Counted from the first letter of the stretch, positions 12,901 to 26,642 are shown. The stretch is 64,000 bases of DNA from Vanilla planifolia (GCA_023846275.1 CM043865.1:32688412-32752411), one strand, 5' to 3'. Translations and numbers: made by a program. The notes: a model not told the origin generated them from the sequence alone.

Positions 12901-13099
12901 AACATGAGAGATGCATATTGAAAAAAAATTTAACTTAATCATATCGTATCAAAGATGCTAGAATCCCAAGTTGGAATCCTTCCCTTTTAATTGAAGCATG
13001 ATTGGAAACATGTTCTTGAGTTTATAGTGACCTTGATGAAGATGGCAATAGTTGGGTTTGCTCACTACACTAAACTCCTGAACAACCGATTTCCTATCA

Positions 13100-14000
13100 T
13101 TTTAAACTAAGCTCCATGCAAACTTGGCTCTCTGTTGGACTTGATGGACCTATATATAGTTGGGATAGTAAAGTCTTGTCGGCCAAAATTTCTTGAAGCT
13201 CCATATTGCATTAAGCTTGGAAAGTGAGAGTTGTCAGAATTTTGTTTTTTCATCTTATTCATGCGCCACAATTAAAAAAACCATGTTTTTATCTTATCAG
13301 TAACTCAATCACTAAAAATTCAAAAATCTTATTCCCATAGATTTTAGAATGACATTTTCACAAAACACACTACAACTCTATGTACAAATCGATCCTCTAA
13401 CCTTTTGATTTCCTTCTGTGCTAACATTTAGAAATTGCAAATATATCCTACCAAAATTCAATATTCCTATATTTAGAAATCTATCCTTCGGCAATCGATT
13501 TTGACCCAAGACAAAACTTTTGTAATTACATATCTACCCTTATGCAACCAACATTTTAGTATTGTAAATCGATCCTTTATCAATCAGTGTTGACCTAAGC
13601 AAAAATTCTTGAAATTGCTATTATGCCTTATGTAATATTTCAATATTATAATTGTACCAAAAAAATTCAAAAGCTCATTATAAATTCCTTAGGTCTCCAG
13701 AAATTAGAAATTTAACATCGAGTTTGTCTTAATGAAGTCTTTCTATTGATATAATCAAATATTATTTTTAGATAAATTTGAGCTTATAGTATATTCTCCA
13801 ATATTATATTATTATTATAGATAAATAATATATTTTAAAAAATTAATTTATTCTAATTCAACCATACCACTTTATAATCTTATTCTCTTACTTCTAATTT
13901 CTCATCTTATTCTAATGTTGTCATAATTTTTTCTTCTTACTAAAATTTCATCCCAAAACTTTAGAAAAGTCTAGTTATAAATTTTGTGATTGTTATACAT
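13100..14000 (+). repeat. AT-rich repeat related to 55.9-56.8 kb
   Basis: By eye this section resembles the sequence that follows the palindrome-rich copy at 54.5 kb. Shared features are phrases about AAATCTATC and a GATAT(A/G)(A/T)TCAAAT segment. The palindrome-rich part and this part may therefore be one longer repeat unit. Similarity is low. Confidence 0.3.
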
Positions 14001-15480
14001 CTTATATTTAAGCATCTAAGATAAATATTTATCATAAGATGACCTTAGCCTTTTTGGTTAATTACCTACTTAATATTTGTAGTGGTCATTGTCGCTTACT
14101 ATTTGTGATTAGTAGAGCCTTCATTATTAATTTAGTATCGAGGCAATACATTAGTGTTGCATATCTTTTATCATATCCTTATCCTCGATTATACTCTATT
14201 TGTTTATCTAATAGGGATATTGCTAAAGAAACTAATGCCTTATGCCTATTTGTGTGGATGATTATCATGCTTCTTTTTAATATGATATCATAGACGTTGA
14301 TTATCATGAGAATTTTATTGGAATAATCTTGGATATACACTTTGTGTGCCTTCCATCACTTAACATAAGATATGTGCAGGGCATTTACTACTTACCATGT
14401 GTGGATACACCTTAAACCTTTTATTAAACCCATACGATCTTGACTTTATAGCCCTATAGGCATGACATTGATAGCCTCAATGTCAAGTTGGGTGACACTT
14501 CTTGATGCTTGATATAACATGCGCTACTAATAATCGATTGCAATATACTATTTCAATAGCAACCAAAAACTAGTAATGTAGTGCAAATTCTCATCTTGAT
14601 GGGGTGAATTGATTAGGTCATGATGGGTCCCAACCAAAGGTGCAATGAGGTGGATCTGGGAAAGGAATCAATTTGTTCAAGATTTGGGCTCATCGGTGAT
14701 GGAAAATTGCATCTTGGATTACTAAGGCATAGCTCAAACTAGTTGCATGTTTAGGCATGCATGGGTTGATGAGGCCATATTTGATGATCATGTGAGTGAT
14801 TTACAAACTTTAGCAGTATTCCTGACAATAACATTGGTGCTTTAAAACTAAGAAAAAAAGACCAATGAGATCATTAAGGAAGGTGCAATGGTAGGTAGAA
14901 AGTAGGGAGGCTATATACTAGTAAATGTTGATACTAATCAAGCTATAATTATTGTGGTTGATTACAAGAAGCATGAGTCAAGGGCCAAAGTTCTGGTGAT
15001 TTATAAGAGCGATGATAGCCTATGGCATGTACAACACCACTTAAACTATTGGATCCTTATTTTTGGCTTTTATTAAATTAATTATTTTATTAAAATCATT
15101 TGTAATACTAATTAATGATGAAACATGTTCTATTCATATCATGATGCTACATAACTAAAATAATTAAAAGAAAACCATAATACCTAAAAATTTGAACCAA
15201 ACTTTGGCATCACTGGTTTACAAAAAATATATAAAAAACATAAAAACCCTATCTTATTAACATAATAATGGTACAATGCTAATATCCAAATCATATTATA
15301 TTGTATTTTGAAGATAGCACCATATGCAAAATATATTGCTACATGATCAGCTCAACTTAATATTTCCCTAGAGGCCCATGATGTATATCCAAATTATTTA
15401 AAATGTTAGCTAAAACTAGGCTAAACTATGATGAGTTTAGTAGGCAAAATCTGTAGTCATGCATGCTTGAAAACATATAT
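14001..15480. other. AT-rich stretch without a recognised gene
   Basis: An 84-codon ATG open frame (14039-14293) is present but shows no motif. The section near 14590-15060 is slightly richer in GC and could be an old gene or element fragment. I could not assign it. Confidence 0.45.
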
Positions 15481-15489
15481 TTAGGCTAA

Positions 15490-16140
15490 GTTGTATGTTG
15501 GGTTAATATATTTAGTCCATATGAGATAGATGCAAATTCATCTCCTTTTAAAGCACCACATATTTGAATAGTAAATAGTGTCAAATAAGTTTCGAGTGTC
15601 CATATGATCTTTGGACATGATATTCCAAATTGATTAATGGTATTATGTAGAACACCTTGTTTTGAAATACCATTTGGTATAATGATGAAATTCATTTCAC
15701 TTTATTTTCCTTGAATTTGAGCATCATATTGATGTTTCCTATGTATGATCATATCATCTACATAGTATAATGAGAGAATATATGATAATCCTATTTTTTT
15801 CATATTTATAATTACTCTAGATTAAGATAAGATGTTGAGGCCATCCCAAATCAGTGCTTTGCTCAATTTTCCTACAATTTTGGTGAGGCTTCAACTACTT
15901 GGTTTCCCTTCTTATATGTCACCTTCCAATTCACAAAGAGTGTTGTAACTATTATTTTAGTTTGTTGAATGGACTCAATAATTCTCTAATGAGGTTTTAA
16001 GCTTCCTTAGATCAGTCTAGCTAATGTAATACATCCAAGCTCAATCTCAACTTTGGTGTATTGTTTACAATTGTGCAAATTTAAGCCTTTCTTGATAGTT
16101 GAAAATGAAGCCTTCATTAATAAACAATGACCTATAGAAT
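15490..16140 (-). other. Decayed coding-like stretch, unidentified
   Basis: Read on the minus strand, two parts have protein-like composition: a 69-codon open frame (15486-15695) and a longer interrupted part (about 15840-16135). It is probably an old mobile-element or gene relic. I name no family. Confidence 0.25.
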
Positions 16141-16149
16141 AAAAAAAAT

Positions 16150-18180
16150 TGATTACATTACCTTCATTGTCTCTCCCACATTAGCATTATTCTTGTTATT
16201 TTTATGTATATTTATTTTGAAAGAGTTGATAGGTAGAGGATTTTAGTAAATAGCATTGCACATTATAATTTTTTTTTTGAAAAGGGTAACTAATTCCATT
16301 TGTACTGACATTCTATCCCCTTATATAGTTTGCTTTAGAGGGAAACATTTGCATATATTATGGCATTGGCTACTAATATTATTTATGATGGTTATCTTAG
16401 ACTCATTAGTTTCTTCATATAGACTTTTGTTTCTTACATTTCAAATATTCCAACATATTAATAACGATATGAGTTGAAAAATATCATAATTTTTAGACTC
16501 CTAAAGATTTTTTATCACCAATTATTAAGAGTGTTGTTAACTTTTGGAATAGTTAAATTGTTAAAGATAGGAAAGAAAATCAAGTATTTTTAGGTAAGAT
16601 AACAACTTATGAAGGCATGATCAATAGAATCTTCATTAGAGTAATGAGAGAATTTGAAGACCAATTCAATATTGACCTCTTCAATTACTTTCGAAAGGGT
16701 AAAAACTTATTTACTATCCTCCAAACTAATAATGAGATCTTAATAAAGAAATTTCCATTCTATATCATTTTTTATTTTAGTTTAAAGAACTTGTATCTAA
16801 TTTCATTCAATGTTGAATGTAAATTAAAAGTTTCATCATTATTGGGGGTCCAAAAGTATAATTTTATCGATCATCAAATTAAGTATTAAACGAAATATCT
16901 CTTCAAATATATCAAAACTCTAGAAAATAAAATATCATAAATATAAAAATAAATATGTAATTAAATAGAGCTCGTCAAGATGAATTTAATGATATTTATT
17001 TGGCTCAATTAGAGTTTATTTGAAATTTTTGTGAATTATTCATGCTAATAAGAATAAGTACTAATAAACTACTAAAGTGTATATATCTCATTTCTATTTT
17101 TGAAAATAGAATTCTCTTTTTCTTCCCAAATGTGTCGAAAGCTTCCCTATGCCCAACGAGAAGATTTCTACATGTGGTTAGCTAGAAGCTTCATCGAAAC
17201 TCACTTCATTAATGACGAGGGATGCTAGAACTATTAAAACATTAACAAAAAGTAAGAAAGAGGATGAGTTTTGTGCTGTGGCAATGATTTGTGAGTACCT
17301 AACCTACTATTTGTACTTCTTACTTTTGATTTCTCTTATTTTTTGGAAATATAAGCTAAGATTTAGTTCTAATCAAGATTCTATTTAGCCATTAGGTTGA
17401 TGGTATATAGAATCTCTTAAGTTTTGTAAGTTACAGTTCTAGAAAAAGGGAAAACTGAGAAGAGAAATTTCTTGAAGAATATGAAAGAAAAAATTCATAA
17501 ATTTAGACTAAGTTTTATAATGAAGAAATTATTAATTTTATTAAATTAAAATTTTATAATTTTTTATATTAAGTTTGGACATGTGTTGCTTGACATGCTA
17601 AAACTAAGAACAAAAAAATTTGACTAACTATAAAGACAAATCAGAAAAATAAGAAAAAAATTATGAGATATGCACTCTAATATAAATATTTAAATGTATG
17701 CACGATGTATTGCTGATTGTTAAAATTAAGACATTATATGTGAATTTTATATGAAGCCTATGATATTAATGATCTGATGTAATGCTATTCTATATAACTA
17801 TATATGAATTTATACTTGTAACTCTCAATGTAATATAAATATTATATGAGTATTTTTAATGTATTACTAATTATTAAAAGTAAGACTCTACTTATAAATT
17901 TGTATAGATCATGTGACACTAGTGTACTATGTAGTATTATTATATATGATTATATGAGAATTTATACTTGTAATTAGTTGTAAACTTTTTTATATTAATA
18001 AAGTAAAAATATAAAATTATTTGACATGATTAACTGTGTAAGAATGACAATGATGTGTTAATGTAAAGGCATTTAATGAGGACTATACATGTGATGATAA
18101 ATTAAATGAATAATGATTGAATATTCATATAATGACATTAATGAACAATGAATTTTTTAAAATTAAAATATACTATTTTT
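16150..18180. other. AT-rich stretch without a recognised gene
   Basis: Short open frames at 16256-16477 and 16617-16889 have no recognisable motif. The section at 17100-17460 reads like an LTR or untranslated leader, but I cannot support a call. Confidence 0.45.
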
Positions 18181-18455
18181 CATTAATAATGACCAATGTG
18201 TCATAATATTAAAATATTGTCATCATGAGATGACTAATGGCTAGTGTGTCACATGTTTGATATTTACCATCATGAGGTGGCTAGTAGCCAATGTGTCATA
18301 AGATTGAGACATTATCATCGTAAGATGACCAAAGACTAGTATGTCACATGGTTGACATTATCATTGTGAGGTGACTAATGACATGTATGCCAAAAGAATA
18401 AGATTTGCAATCGTAAGGGTGTCAGTAGCCAGTGGGTTGCACTATTGAGATTTAT
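18181..18455. repeat. Minisatellite, 46-48-bp unit, about 5.5 diverged copies
   Basis: Consecutive units follow the pattern CATCATGAGATGACTAATGG, then (C)TAGTGTGTCACA and a GATTGA-type spacer ending in ATT(T/A). Unit starts fall near 18218, 18264, 18312, 18358 and 18404, with a partial unit before them. Units differ at many bases, so the array is old. Confidence 0.8.
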
Positions 18456-19430
18456 TACAAAGATATGAATAATAAAAAGATGAAAATATTGAATATGATT
18501 ATACATAAAAAAATGATATGATAAATTAATAAAAGATATTTTATTATAACTAAGTAAACTAAAATAAAAATACTAAATGACTATCCAAAGACAAAAAAGA
18601 GAGGAATAGTAGCATTGATCATCGTAAGGCTACTTAGTTAAGTAAAAATAAGTGTCATAAATAATAGCATATTAAGAAAAAAAATTAAAAATATAATAAA
18701 CTACATGTGCTTATTATTTTTTTAAAGATTCTAATATGCTTTTCATTTGCTATCATATCATATTCTTTTTATATTTTAAAAAAAATGAAACTCTGCTTGC
18801 TTATATACTATGATACTTATGATTAGACCTTACATGTAGTTATCTAAAATTATTAGTTATTTTATATACTTATTTATTATCAGAGATAGTCTACTAAGCT
18901 AGTGATGATTAGTTTAGCATTTTTGTGGTACTAATATTTTAGATATATTAAAACAAAAATAAAAAAAAGTCTATCCATAAGAACAGTCTATAAGAAAAGA
19001 ATTAAAATTATAAAATTTTCTGTTACAAGAGTTGTTGAATGACTTGTTAATAATTTGATTTATTTAACATTATATATGTATGTGAGAACTGGCTAAAATA
19101 TCATAAAGAATTATGAAAATCATGAAATATGCTTATTGTGATGATTTTAATTATTTATAATTGTTGGATTTAGTTATTTAAAACTAATAATAGTGGATCT
19201 AAACTACATGATTATTATAATTATGATTATGTATGATTATTATTATATTTATAAATTAAAAAATGGATAAAATAAAGTTGTCACATTGGTGGTATCAGAT
19301 AAAAGGCTTAACTAGAAAACAATTAGAATTGGAATATATAGAAAAAATGGATGATATTAAAGCAAGAATTAAATTAGAAAAGAGAAACAAATATTGAGTA
19401 TGTGGTGAAAAAAATAAGATCATCACAAAA
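18456..19430 (+). mobile_element. Possible LTR end with primer-site-like motif
   Basis: TGGTATCAGA at about 19291-19300 follows TTGTCACA and matches the initiator-Met tRNA primer site at ten positions. The preceding kilobase, possibly including the minisatellite, may be an old LTR. No clear gag follows, and a LINE abuts it near 19440. Weak support. Confidence 0.3.
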
Positions 19431-19439
19431 TGTACATGC

Positions 19440-22190
19440 CTTATATAAGAGATTTGTGCATGAGTGCTAACACCAAACCTCTAATCTTTTCCATATGTTT
19501 CCATGTATCCAACTTGGTGAACTTTTGACTTTCATTCAAATATTTTGCCCTTCATGAAATCAGCCTAGAGTGATTGCTCAATTAACATTTTTTAATTCAG
19601 TTTTTGTTGAGTATATCGTTATGTTGTCCTTTGGTTTTCTTAATCCTAACCCATTCCCATAAAATGGCACACATGCTTTATTCCAATTTGTCCAGTGGTG
19701 CTTATAAGTGTTATCAATGACATCCCATAGAAATCCATGCATAATTATTCCAACTTTTTTAAAAAGTTACATTATGAGATGTATTATCATAAGCGAGTAT
19801 GTTACGATAGAATTTAGGATATGCTTTACTAGTAAGAGTTTATCGACCATGGTTAAAAGCTTTTTCTTCAAGTCGATCATTTTTTGTGTAATTTTTCAAC
19901 TTATTATTAAAAATACATTGCTTTCTTTCTACAATGAATATAAGGTGTCCTAGATTTGTTATGGGAAGAGAACCCTAACTAAAAGTCATGACTTTTCCTA
20001 TCTTTTTAATTATTATTGCTTTCATGGTTCTAGAATTATATAGTTTTTGCTCTTTTGTGAATTTAGTTGTAGTTCTAAAATATCTTGGAACCCTTATAGG
20101 AATTTGCCAAGGCATTTTAAAGATCTTATATCTCCTCTACTAAAGATGATAATATTATCTTCATAACTAAGATGAGAAACAAATGAATGGCCTTTAGATG
20201 TTACAAAATGTAATTTTTATTCACTCACATATTAACTCTTCAATGCCTTTCTAAAAGCCTCCATTTATTTTATAAAGAGTGATGAGGAAATGAGATTACC
20301 TTTCTTTACTCCTCTTGATGGTTAGAAGTAGCCATGAGGAAACATATTGATCATAATGGATATCCATCAACTTCTTTTGATGTTATTGATTAAACCATTG
20401 AATTGAGTTGAAAAGTTAAGTTTAGTTAGTATCTTGTTCATGAATTCCAAAGACAAGCTATTGAATATATTTTTTATATCAAGTTTGATAATATAGTTCT
20501 TACCTTTGACCTTCTTATTGAGAGAACCTATTATTTTTTGAGCTATTAGTTATTCTCAATGATTTTTTTCTTTTATGAATCCAACTTGGTTGGGGGCGAT
20601 ATTTTTTGGGAGTAATTTTTTTAAAGTATATTTGTCAGTAATTTGCATAATATTTTTTCAAAAAAGTTACACACACATTAATTTAAAGTTGCTCAAGATT
20701 TTCAATCTTAGGAATCAACATTATGTTAGAGCTAGCAGCCCCTTATGAATTAAACTCCTAGTAATGAAATCCATTACAGCATCAAGTATATCAAATACTA
20801 TGATATCCAAACACTTATTAAAAAAATGATTGTTAAATCTAAGCTAACCTCAATACACTGTCTTTGTCTAATTGAAATATCAATTCTTTGGTCGATCCTT
20901 TTCTACATTTTTTATAAGATCTAGGTTATCTCCATTAGTTATCAACTTTCGTATGTTGCTTAAAATTTCTTCATCATAATTCATCTTTTTTGTTGAAAAT
21001 AGGTCATGGAAAAACTCATGGCTACTTGTAATTTCTTCTATCCAAAAATCAATTGTCGATTCGAAGGTTTAATCTCATTAATGTTGAGCTTTATTCTTTT
21101 ATCCTTAACATGCACATAAAATAATTTGGTATTTTTCTCTCCTTAAGCCATATGGTTCCACTCTTTTGTCACTAGTAGATCTCTCTTTATTATGTTCCTC
21201 CATGATCTAATGGTTTGCTTTATTTAATTCTATAATTTCTTCCTCCTATTGACCATCCAAAACTTCTTTTCTTTATCTTTAATCATCTCTTCTACTCTTT
21301 TGATCACTTGGAAAACGTCACCAAAAACATTTTTGTTTTGTTATTTAAGACATCCCTTCAATCTTCTCGAGTTGAAGGTTAGAGCTAAAATGCTAGAAAG
21401 ATGTGTTTCAGTTACCCAATTGTTTTCCTCTACTCTATAAAAAGTTGGTTGAATAGACCACATTTTTTGGTAGCTAAATTGTTTGGGTTCAGCTTCTTAT
21501 GCTTTCAGATGATGTAATAATAGAGGGGAGTGGTATGAACTCATTATATATAGGTGTTGTATGTTTGTTATTGAATTTAGTTCCATCCATTTCTTATTTG
21601 CTAGCACTCTATCAAACCTTTTTCAAACCCATTTATCATTTGTTTTTCCAACCTAGGTAAAGATTAAGCTCATGAAAGGGAGATCTCTCAAGCAACATTG
21701 GATTACGTAGCTTATAAATTCATGAGATGTACTTAAGGAGGGGGTAAGAGCTCTTATATTCATTCATGAAAATGATAACATGAAATCCTCCCTAACCAGC
21801 CATGAGACATTTTAATTTGTTGTAATCAAGGTTAAGTTATTCTACAATACCATTCTATATACCCCAGTATATTTTATATGCAAAAACATATAGTTTGTAG
21901 GCATATAGTTTTCATGTTTTGTAAACTAAAAGTAAAATGCACTGATCATTATTATGTAGTCTATCACATAGTATATTACATATCTAGAATGTCTAAATAT
22001 TGTTGGATGAATTTCCAATAAAGTTAGCAAAGCCAAGTGTGGCAACCTTGCTAGGAAGCTTCTCCTTTTGAGCCGTTAGTTCTAGTAAAGATACTAGTGT
22101 TATATTGTTGGATATAGCTATGTGTTTAAGGTGGGAAATCATTCTCTTGTTCATGGCTCCTCTTATGTTTCATATTAGTGTATTATGCAT
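19440..22190 (-). mobile_element. L1-type plant LINE, ORF2 remains, decayed
   Basis: Read on the minus strand, conceptual translation in shifting frames follows the order of a plant L1-type ORF2. An endonuclease start resembling NIRGAMNKR lies near 22170. The endonuclease end, KRFDRVLANKKWMELN, lies near 21600. A linker with GEKNTK lies near 21140. Reverse transcriptase motifs NQVGFIKE (near 20590), IIKLDIKN (near 20480) and FPHGYF (near 20340) follow. The catalytic YADD box is decayed to YEDN near 20165, followed by SRGDIRSLK, and a C-terminal GK(Y/I)(L/F)NE-type part lies near 19550. Stops and frame changes are many, so the copy is dead. The poly(A) end is not seen. ORF1-like residues may reach 22800. 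Confidence 0.75.
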
Positions 22191-23190
22191 TGATTAGTGG
22201 ATGATTAGTGATCTATATTGATTTTGAACTTCTATGACTCCCCTTTGGATTGGTCCAATATTCCAATCCTTTCTTAGTTCTTTTTGACATTGTTGCTTAC
22301 ATGAGATTTAAATAAACATTGTTATAAATAAAAATAAAATATTTTCATATGTCAATACAATACATCCAATCTTTGATTTAAATCATTTGTTTTTTCCTTT
22401 AATTTATCCTTTTTGTTTTAATTTGGCTATTTTTTTCTTGTGACATCTTTTGTTAGCCATATAATTCCAAATTTGTTGTTTAATCTTTGTAAAATCACCA
22501 AAACAAGGTTAAACATATTATTATTCTTATATTTAATGCACCTTCTTGGGTTATATTTGGGTAAGGCTATCATTTTTTGAGTCCTAATGCTTTAAACTAA
22601 TATCATGTCATTATTCTCATCTTTAGGTGTGCCCTTATGAACTATATTCAACATGAGCTAAACCTTTTTTTTTTGAAACTTAATGGCCCAAAGCAATACT
22701 TTTTAGGATCTTATCCTTCTTCATGGGTTTTTATTTTTTTACCTTTATTCCTAGAGGGCTAACTCTTCTTTTTGATCTTGACAATTATTTTGTTTATTTT
22801 CATCAAATCATAATGTTTCCTTTGTCCTTTATTCCACACAATCATGTTAAATTTATGTAATATTATATGCAATAAAAATACACAATATATACATGATAGA
22901 ATTCATTAATAGATAATTATTGACTCATCCATGAGTTCAATTAAAGCATATAAATAATATTTAACTTGTAATATTTCAAGCATCAAATAAATGCACCATA
23001 AATTACATAGCATACTTTGTTGATTTGATGTTGTGATAAATTCTCATGGGATTCCCTTTTCTTTGTTACTTGATATTTGTTAATTATTAATTTTTCTTCC
23101 ATGCATATGTTAAATTATGCTTAGAAATAATCCCATATATTCTCATATGTTCATTGATTTGATTGGATTCCATTGGCTCTTAAAACTTTT
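22191..23190. other. AT-rich stretch, possible LINE upstream region
   Basis: Minus-strand translation of 22600-22800 has a basic composition (KKKS, RNKGKK) that would fit the tail of a LINE ORF1, but it cannot be confirmed by reading alone. Confidence 0.3.
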
Positions 23191-23199
23191 ATTTAAGCA

Positions 23200-23660
23200 T
23201 TTTCATCAAAAATCTATTGATACATCAAATTGTCCATTCTAAATAATTAGACTATTCAATCCTTTATCTAATTCCTCTATACTCTTATCAAACTATAAGT
23301 TATCTCTATCAGACCATCTGATGAATGATTTGAATAATTGAATCATCTAATCCTCTATCGAATTATTCTCCTACTCTTATCTAATTTTTCAATATATTTA
23401 TTGAATTATCCAATAAGTATTAGACCATCTATTTAACATTTGACATAGGCAGTGAATAATCTCATTAATTCTATTAGATTGTTTGAAAACTATATTGAAC
23501 CATCCAATTGTATCGAATAGGAATTAGATCACCTAATCACATTCTTATAGCTTTTTTAGAATTATCAAATTATCTAATTCCCACATTAGATTATCTAATA
23601 TAACTCTCTTTTAATTCTTAATACTCAACAAACTATGTAATCTCACATTAGATCATTTAT
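23200..23660. repeat. Cluster of short ATTAGATTATCTAAT-like palindromes
   Basis: Variants of the motif TTAGAT(T/C)A(T/C)CTAAT and GAATCATCTAATC recur at least six times in 460 bp. It resembles the palindrome-rich family at 12 and 55 kb in design but not in motif. It may be the regulatory part of an old LTR. Confidence 0.45.
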
Positions 23661-23669
23661 CAAAAACAT

Positions 23670-25575
23670 CATCTTCATCCTAAAATTGAATGAATTTTTT
23701 AATCACTTTGTTATTCATTTGATCAACTCAAAGAGGTTTTGCTTTTTAAGATAAGAGCTCAAAATTGTCTTATAATTCTATCCATTAGTGATCCTAATTC
23801 ACTTAATAAAGACTATTATTAAACTTAATAATGCTTTAACAAAAAGAATTGTATTAAAATTAAATGAAAATCAAATGGATTGGTGTGGGGGGCACACCTT
23901 CTTTTCAAAGTTGAATGTGATGCCCTTGTGTTGTATCTTGGGTTAGTTGTTTGGTATCACTATAATTGTGTAGTAGAGAATGTATTTAGATTCTAATGAT
24001 GTAATAAGTTGGTATTTCAAAGCTAGGCTAAAATAATATTAATTCAGTCAATCTCATAAAACATGTAATTTTATAAAGTTACTCAGAGTGCTAAAAAATG
24101 CATATCAATGAGTATGGCTCAATAAAAGGAATATAAATACTTTTGGGTTGCAATTTTCATGAATTAAGGAAATGAAATGAAGAAATCAAAAGTTTTTTAA
24201 GCTACATTATATTAATATTTTAATATTATTTTGCATTTTTCTTCAAGAGTTTTTGAGCCACCAGCTCTATAACAATTAACAAATAATAAAATATCTATAG
24301 AATTTTCAATAATTAGTAAATTCTTGTGAGAGAAGGAATTCAAGGAGAAGAGAGAGAAATGGGTTGATTCGATTAGATTAATTAGTAAAAGAGAATAATA
24401 AGAGAAGGAGAGAATTTAGTTTAAATAAATTAGAGAAGTTTAGAGGACAAAACCAATGGAGGAAAAGAGCTTACTACAATTGAGAATTTCTACAGTGTAG
24501 CAACAACAAGGATTGAGATGAGTTGGAGGAACTAAGGAAAAACAACCAAGCATCGAAGAAAATACTAAGCAAATGGAAAAGTAAGGACCCCAATTTTTGT
24601 CAAGTTGCTTTCTTCATTGTTTCCTATAATAAAGATAAGTTAAGGTTTTGCATTACCAAATTTTGAGGATTTGGATGAGTTTCTCAAAAGGAATGGTTGA
24701 ATTTTATTATAGAAATTGAATTTATGAAGCTAATGTGCAATGCTTTGGAATGCAACATATAATATACTAAATTCAAGAGATATAGAAATCAATATTCGAG
24801 AAAAAAATATATGATACATTAGTATTTTATATATAATGTATTTAGTTCAATTGAAAGGTGTGGAAGAAAGAAAGAACAATCTATTGAGTTAAAACTAATT
24901 TCTTATTATTAATATATAAAATGTTATAAAATAATTTATAGTATGACAAATAGTTTTAAAAAATTTGTAGGAGAAAAAGATGGTTTATAAGATAGCGTCA
25001 AAGGGGTGACATGATACGTGATACTTAACATATCGTATACAAAGAATAGAAGTTTTTAAGTGATAGGGTTAAAAGAAAAATTTCAAGTGCTCAAATATAG
25101 TGCATTGGAAGGAACATACTACATGTGAGTATTATGGAAAAGAAATAAATAAAGAGGAGCATTGTAAAATATAATAAGTGTGTAAAACATTTTTTAAATA
25201 AACTATTTTTGATTATGTATCAAAATGTAATAATTGAAATAAAAAAGAAAAAATTGATCGAAGTTCATCCTTGAGATTCTATATTGATAAATCTCATTTT
25301 GATAACGTAGACAATAAAGAGCGAGTGATTATTATTGAATACATTAGCATGAGCATAAATATGACATCATAATCTATCTATTTTGCATATTATAAAACAT
25401 GTTTTAGTTGTATTTGAATAGCGTTATTTAGAAGGAATAAAAATGTATATAACAATTTGATTTCAAAAACCCCATGTTACATGGAAACGAGATAAATAAA
25501 ATTAGATATATGATTATGATAATAAATAAATTAGATAAAATAAATAAGTTATTTGACTAATATAAGTTTAAGAAT
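23670..25575. other. AT-rich stretch without a recognised gene
   Basis: The part at 24300-24600 is purine-rich on the plus strand (GAGAAGAGAGAG-like runs) but encodes nothing I recognise. No long open frame is present. Confidence 0.45.
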
Positions 25576-25579
25576 GTCA

Positions 25580-25598
25580 TACACACACACACACACAT
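25580..25598. repeat. (CA)n microsatellite
   Basis: Nine or so consecutive AC dinucleotides. Confidence 0.9.
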
Positions 25599-25889
25599 TA
25601 TGATAATCTATATTCTGTTTTGCTTGAAGATTATCTTTTATAGAGATATTTGATACTAACATTTTAAAATTAATTTAGATATCATAATATAAGATTATTT
25701 GATGTCTCAAAAAACATGTCTAATGAAATAATTTAGAATTTGACTTTGGAAATGTTTTTGGATAGTGTTATTGGAGAAATTCATCATTATGAATATCGTA
25801 TTTTTTAAAGTTTGATTGAATTTATTATAAATTTTTTAATATAGTAAAATAATAATAAACAATGATGAATAAAGTGATATTTTTTACAA

Positions 25890-26395
25890 ATCACAGCCTT
25901 CTGCCCACTTACGCAGATTGAGGGAAACTAGGGATTTGGAAACCTCTGGAACCAACCATGTGAGAAGGCTTGGAGATCTCCAGCTGGCCGTGCTTGGGGA
26001 TTGATTTAGTGGAATCTACGACTACCTTGTCTGGAGTTTGAAGAACAAAATGGAAAGATCGAAGGTATCGGTTGGAGTTTGAAGAGCCAAGGAAAAGGTC
26101 AAAGGGCTTTGGTTAGAGTTTGGAGAACAAAAGGAGAGGTCGATTGCTGCTGTGGTGAGTAAAACAGAATGGTGAAGCCGTGAGTGATTGAGCGAAATTT
26201 TATGTTCCCTTTTCCTTTTTGTTCAGAGTTGTTACCGAGGGAACAAGGCATGGAGGAGTTGTAAGGGTGAGGAAGAAGAACTGCTTCAGTCTAAGAAGCT
26301 AAAGGACTTGTGATCAACAGCTAGAAGGTATTTAGGTGGCTGGCCGTGGATAGAAGCAGGGAGAAATCAAAGGTATCCACGCACTTTTTTTAATT
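25890..26395 (+). other. GC-richer island with leader-like features
   Basis: The base composition rises sharply against the AT-rich surroundings for about 500 bp. The island holds three 41-bp repeats (26031-26153). A splice-donor-like GTGGTGAGTAA follows near 26150, and a pyrimidine tract ends in TTTTTGTTCAG near 26226. No long open frame is present. It could be the transcribed leader of a gene, a noncoding RNA gene or an LTR. I cannot choose. Confidence 0.4.
26031..26153 (+). repeat. Tandem repeat, 41-bp unit, three copies
   Basis: TGGAGTTTGAAGA(A/G) begins at 26032 and 26073, with a third diverged copy (TAGAGTTTGGAGA) at 26114. All three contain an AAGGAAA or AAGGAGA-like purine block followed by GGTC or GATC. 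Confidence 0.8.
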
Positions 26396-26642
26396 TAGAT
26401 TATCGATTGAAGCATAGAGAATAGACCTAAGATAGCTTATAAAAGTTTATTGTTGATGAATTGTGCACGTAAGAGTAGGATAATTAAGTTTTGAAATTTA
26501 ATAATTTGTACACATGTTTCAGCTTAAGATGGATGTAATTTGATCATGTTTAAGGAATATTCTTACTTCTAAATTCAGTTTTTTAATTGAGGTAATAAAT
26601 ATTGTTTTGATAGATATGAAAGAAGAGGTATGGTTTTGAGTT

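Noticed and set aside
15690-15790. Short minus-strand segment reminiscent of a copia-type RT motif
   Set aside because: Only a handful of residues match. The surrounding translation does not follow copia pol, so I left the region unassigned.
18181-18455. CRISPR-like array
   Set aside because: The repeats are adjacent, diverged units without unique spacers, in a plant genome. It is a minisatellite.
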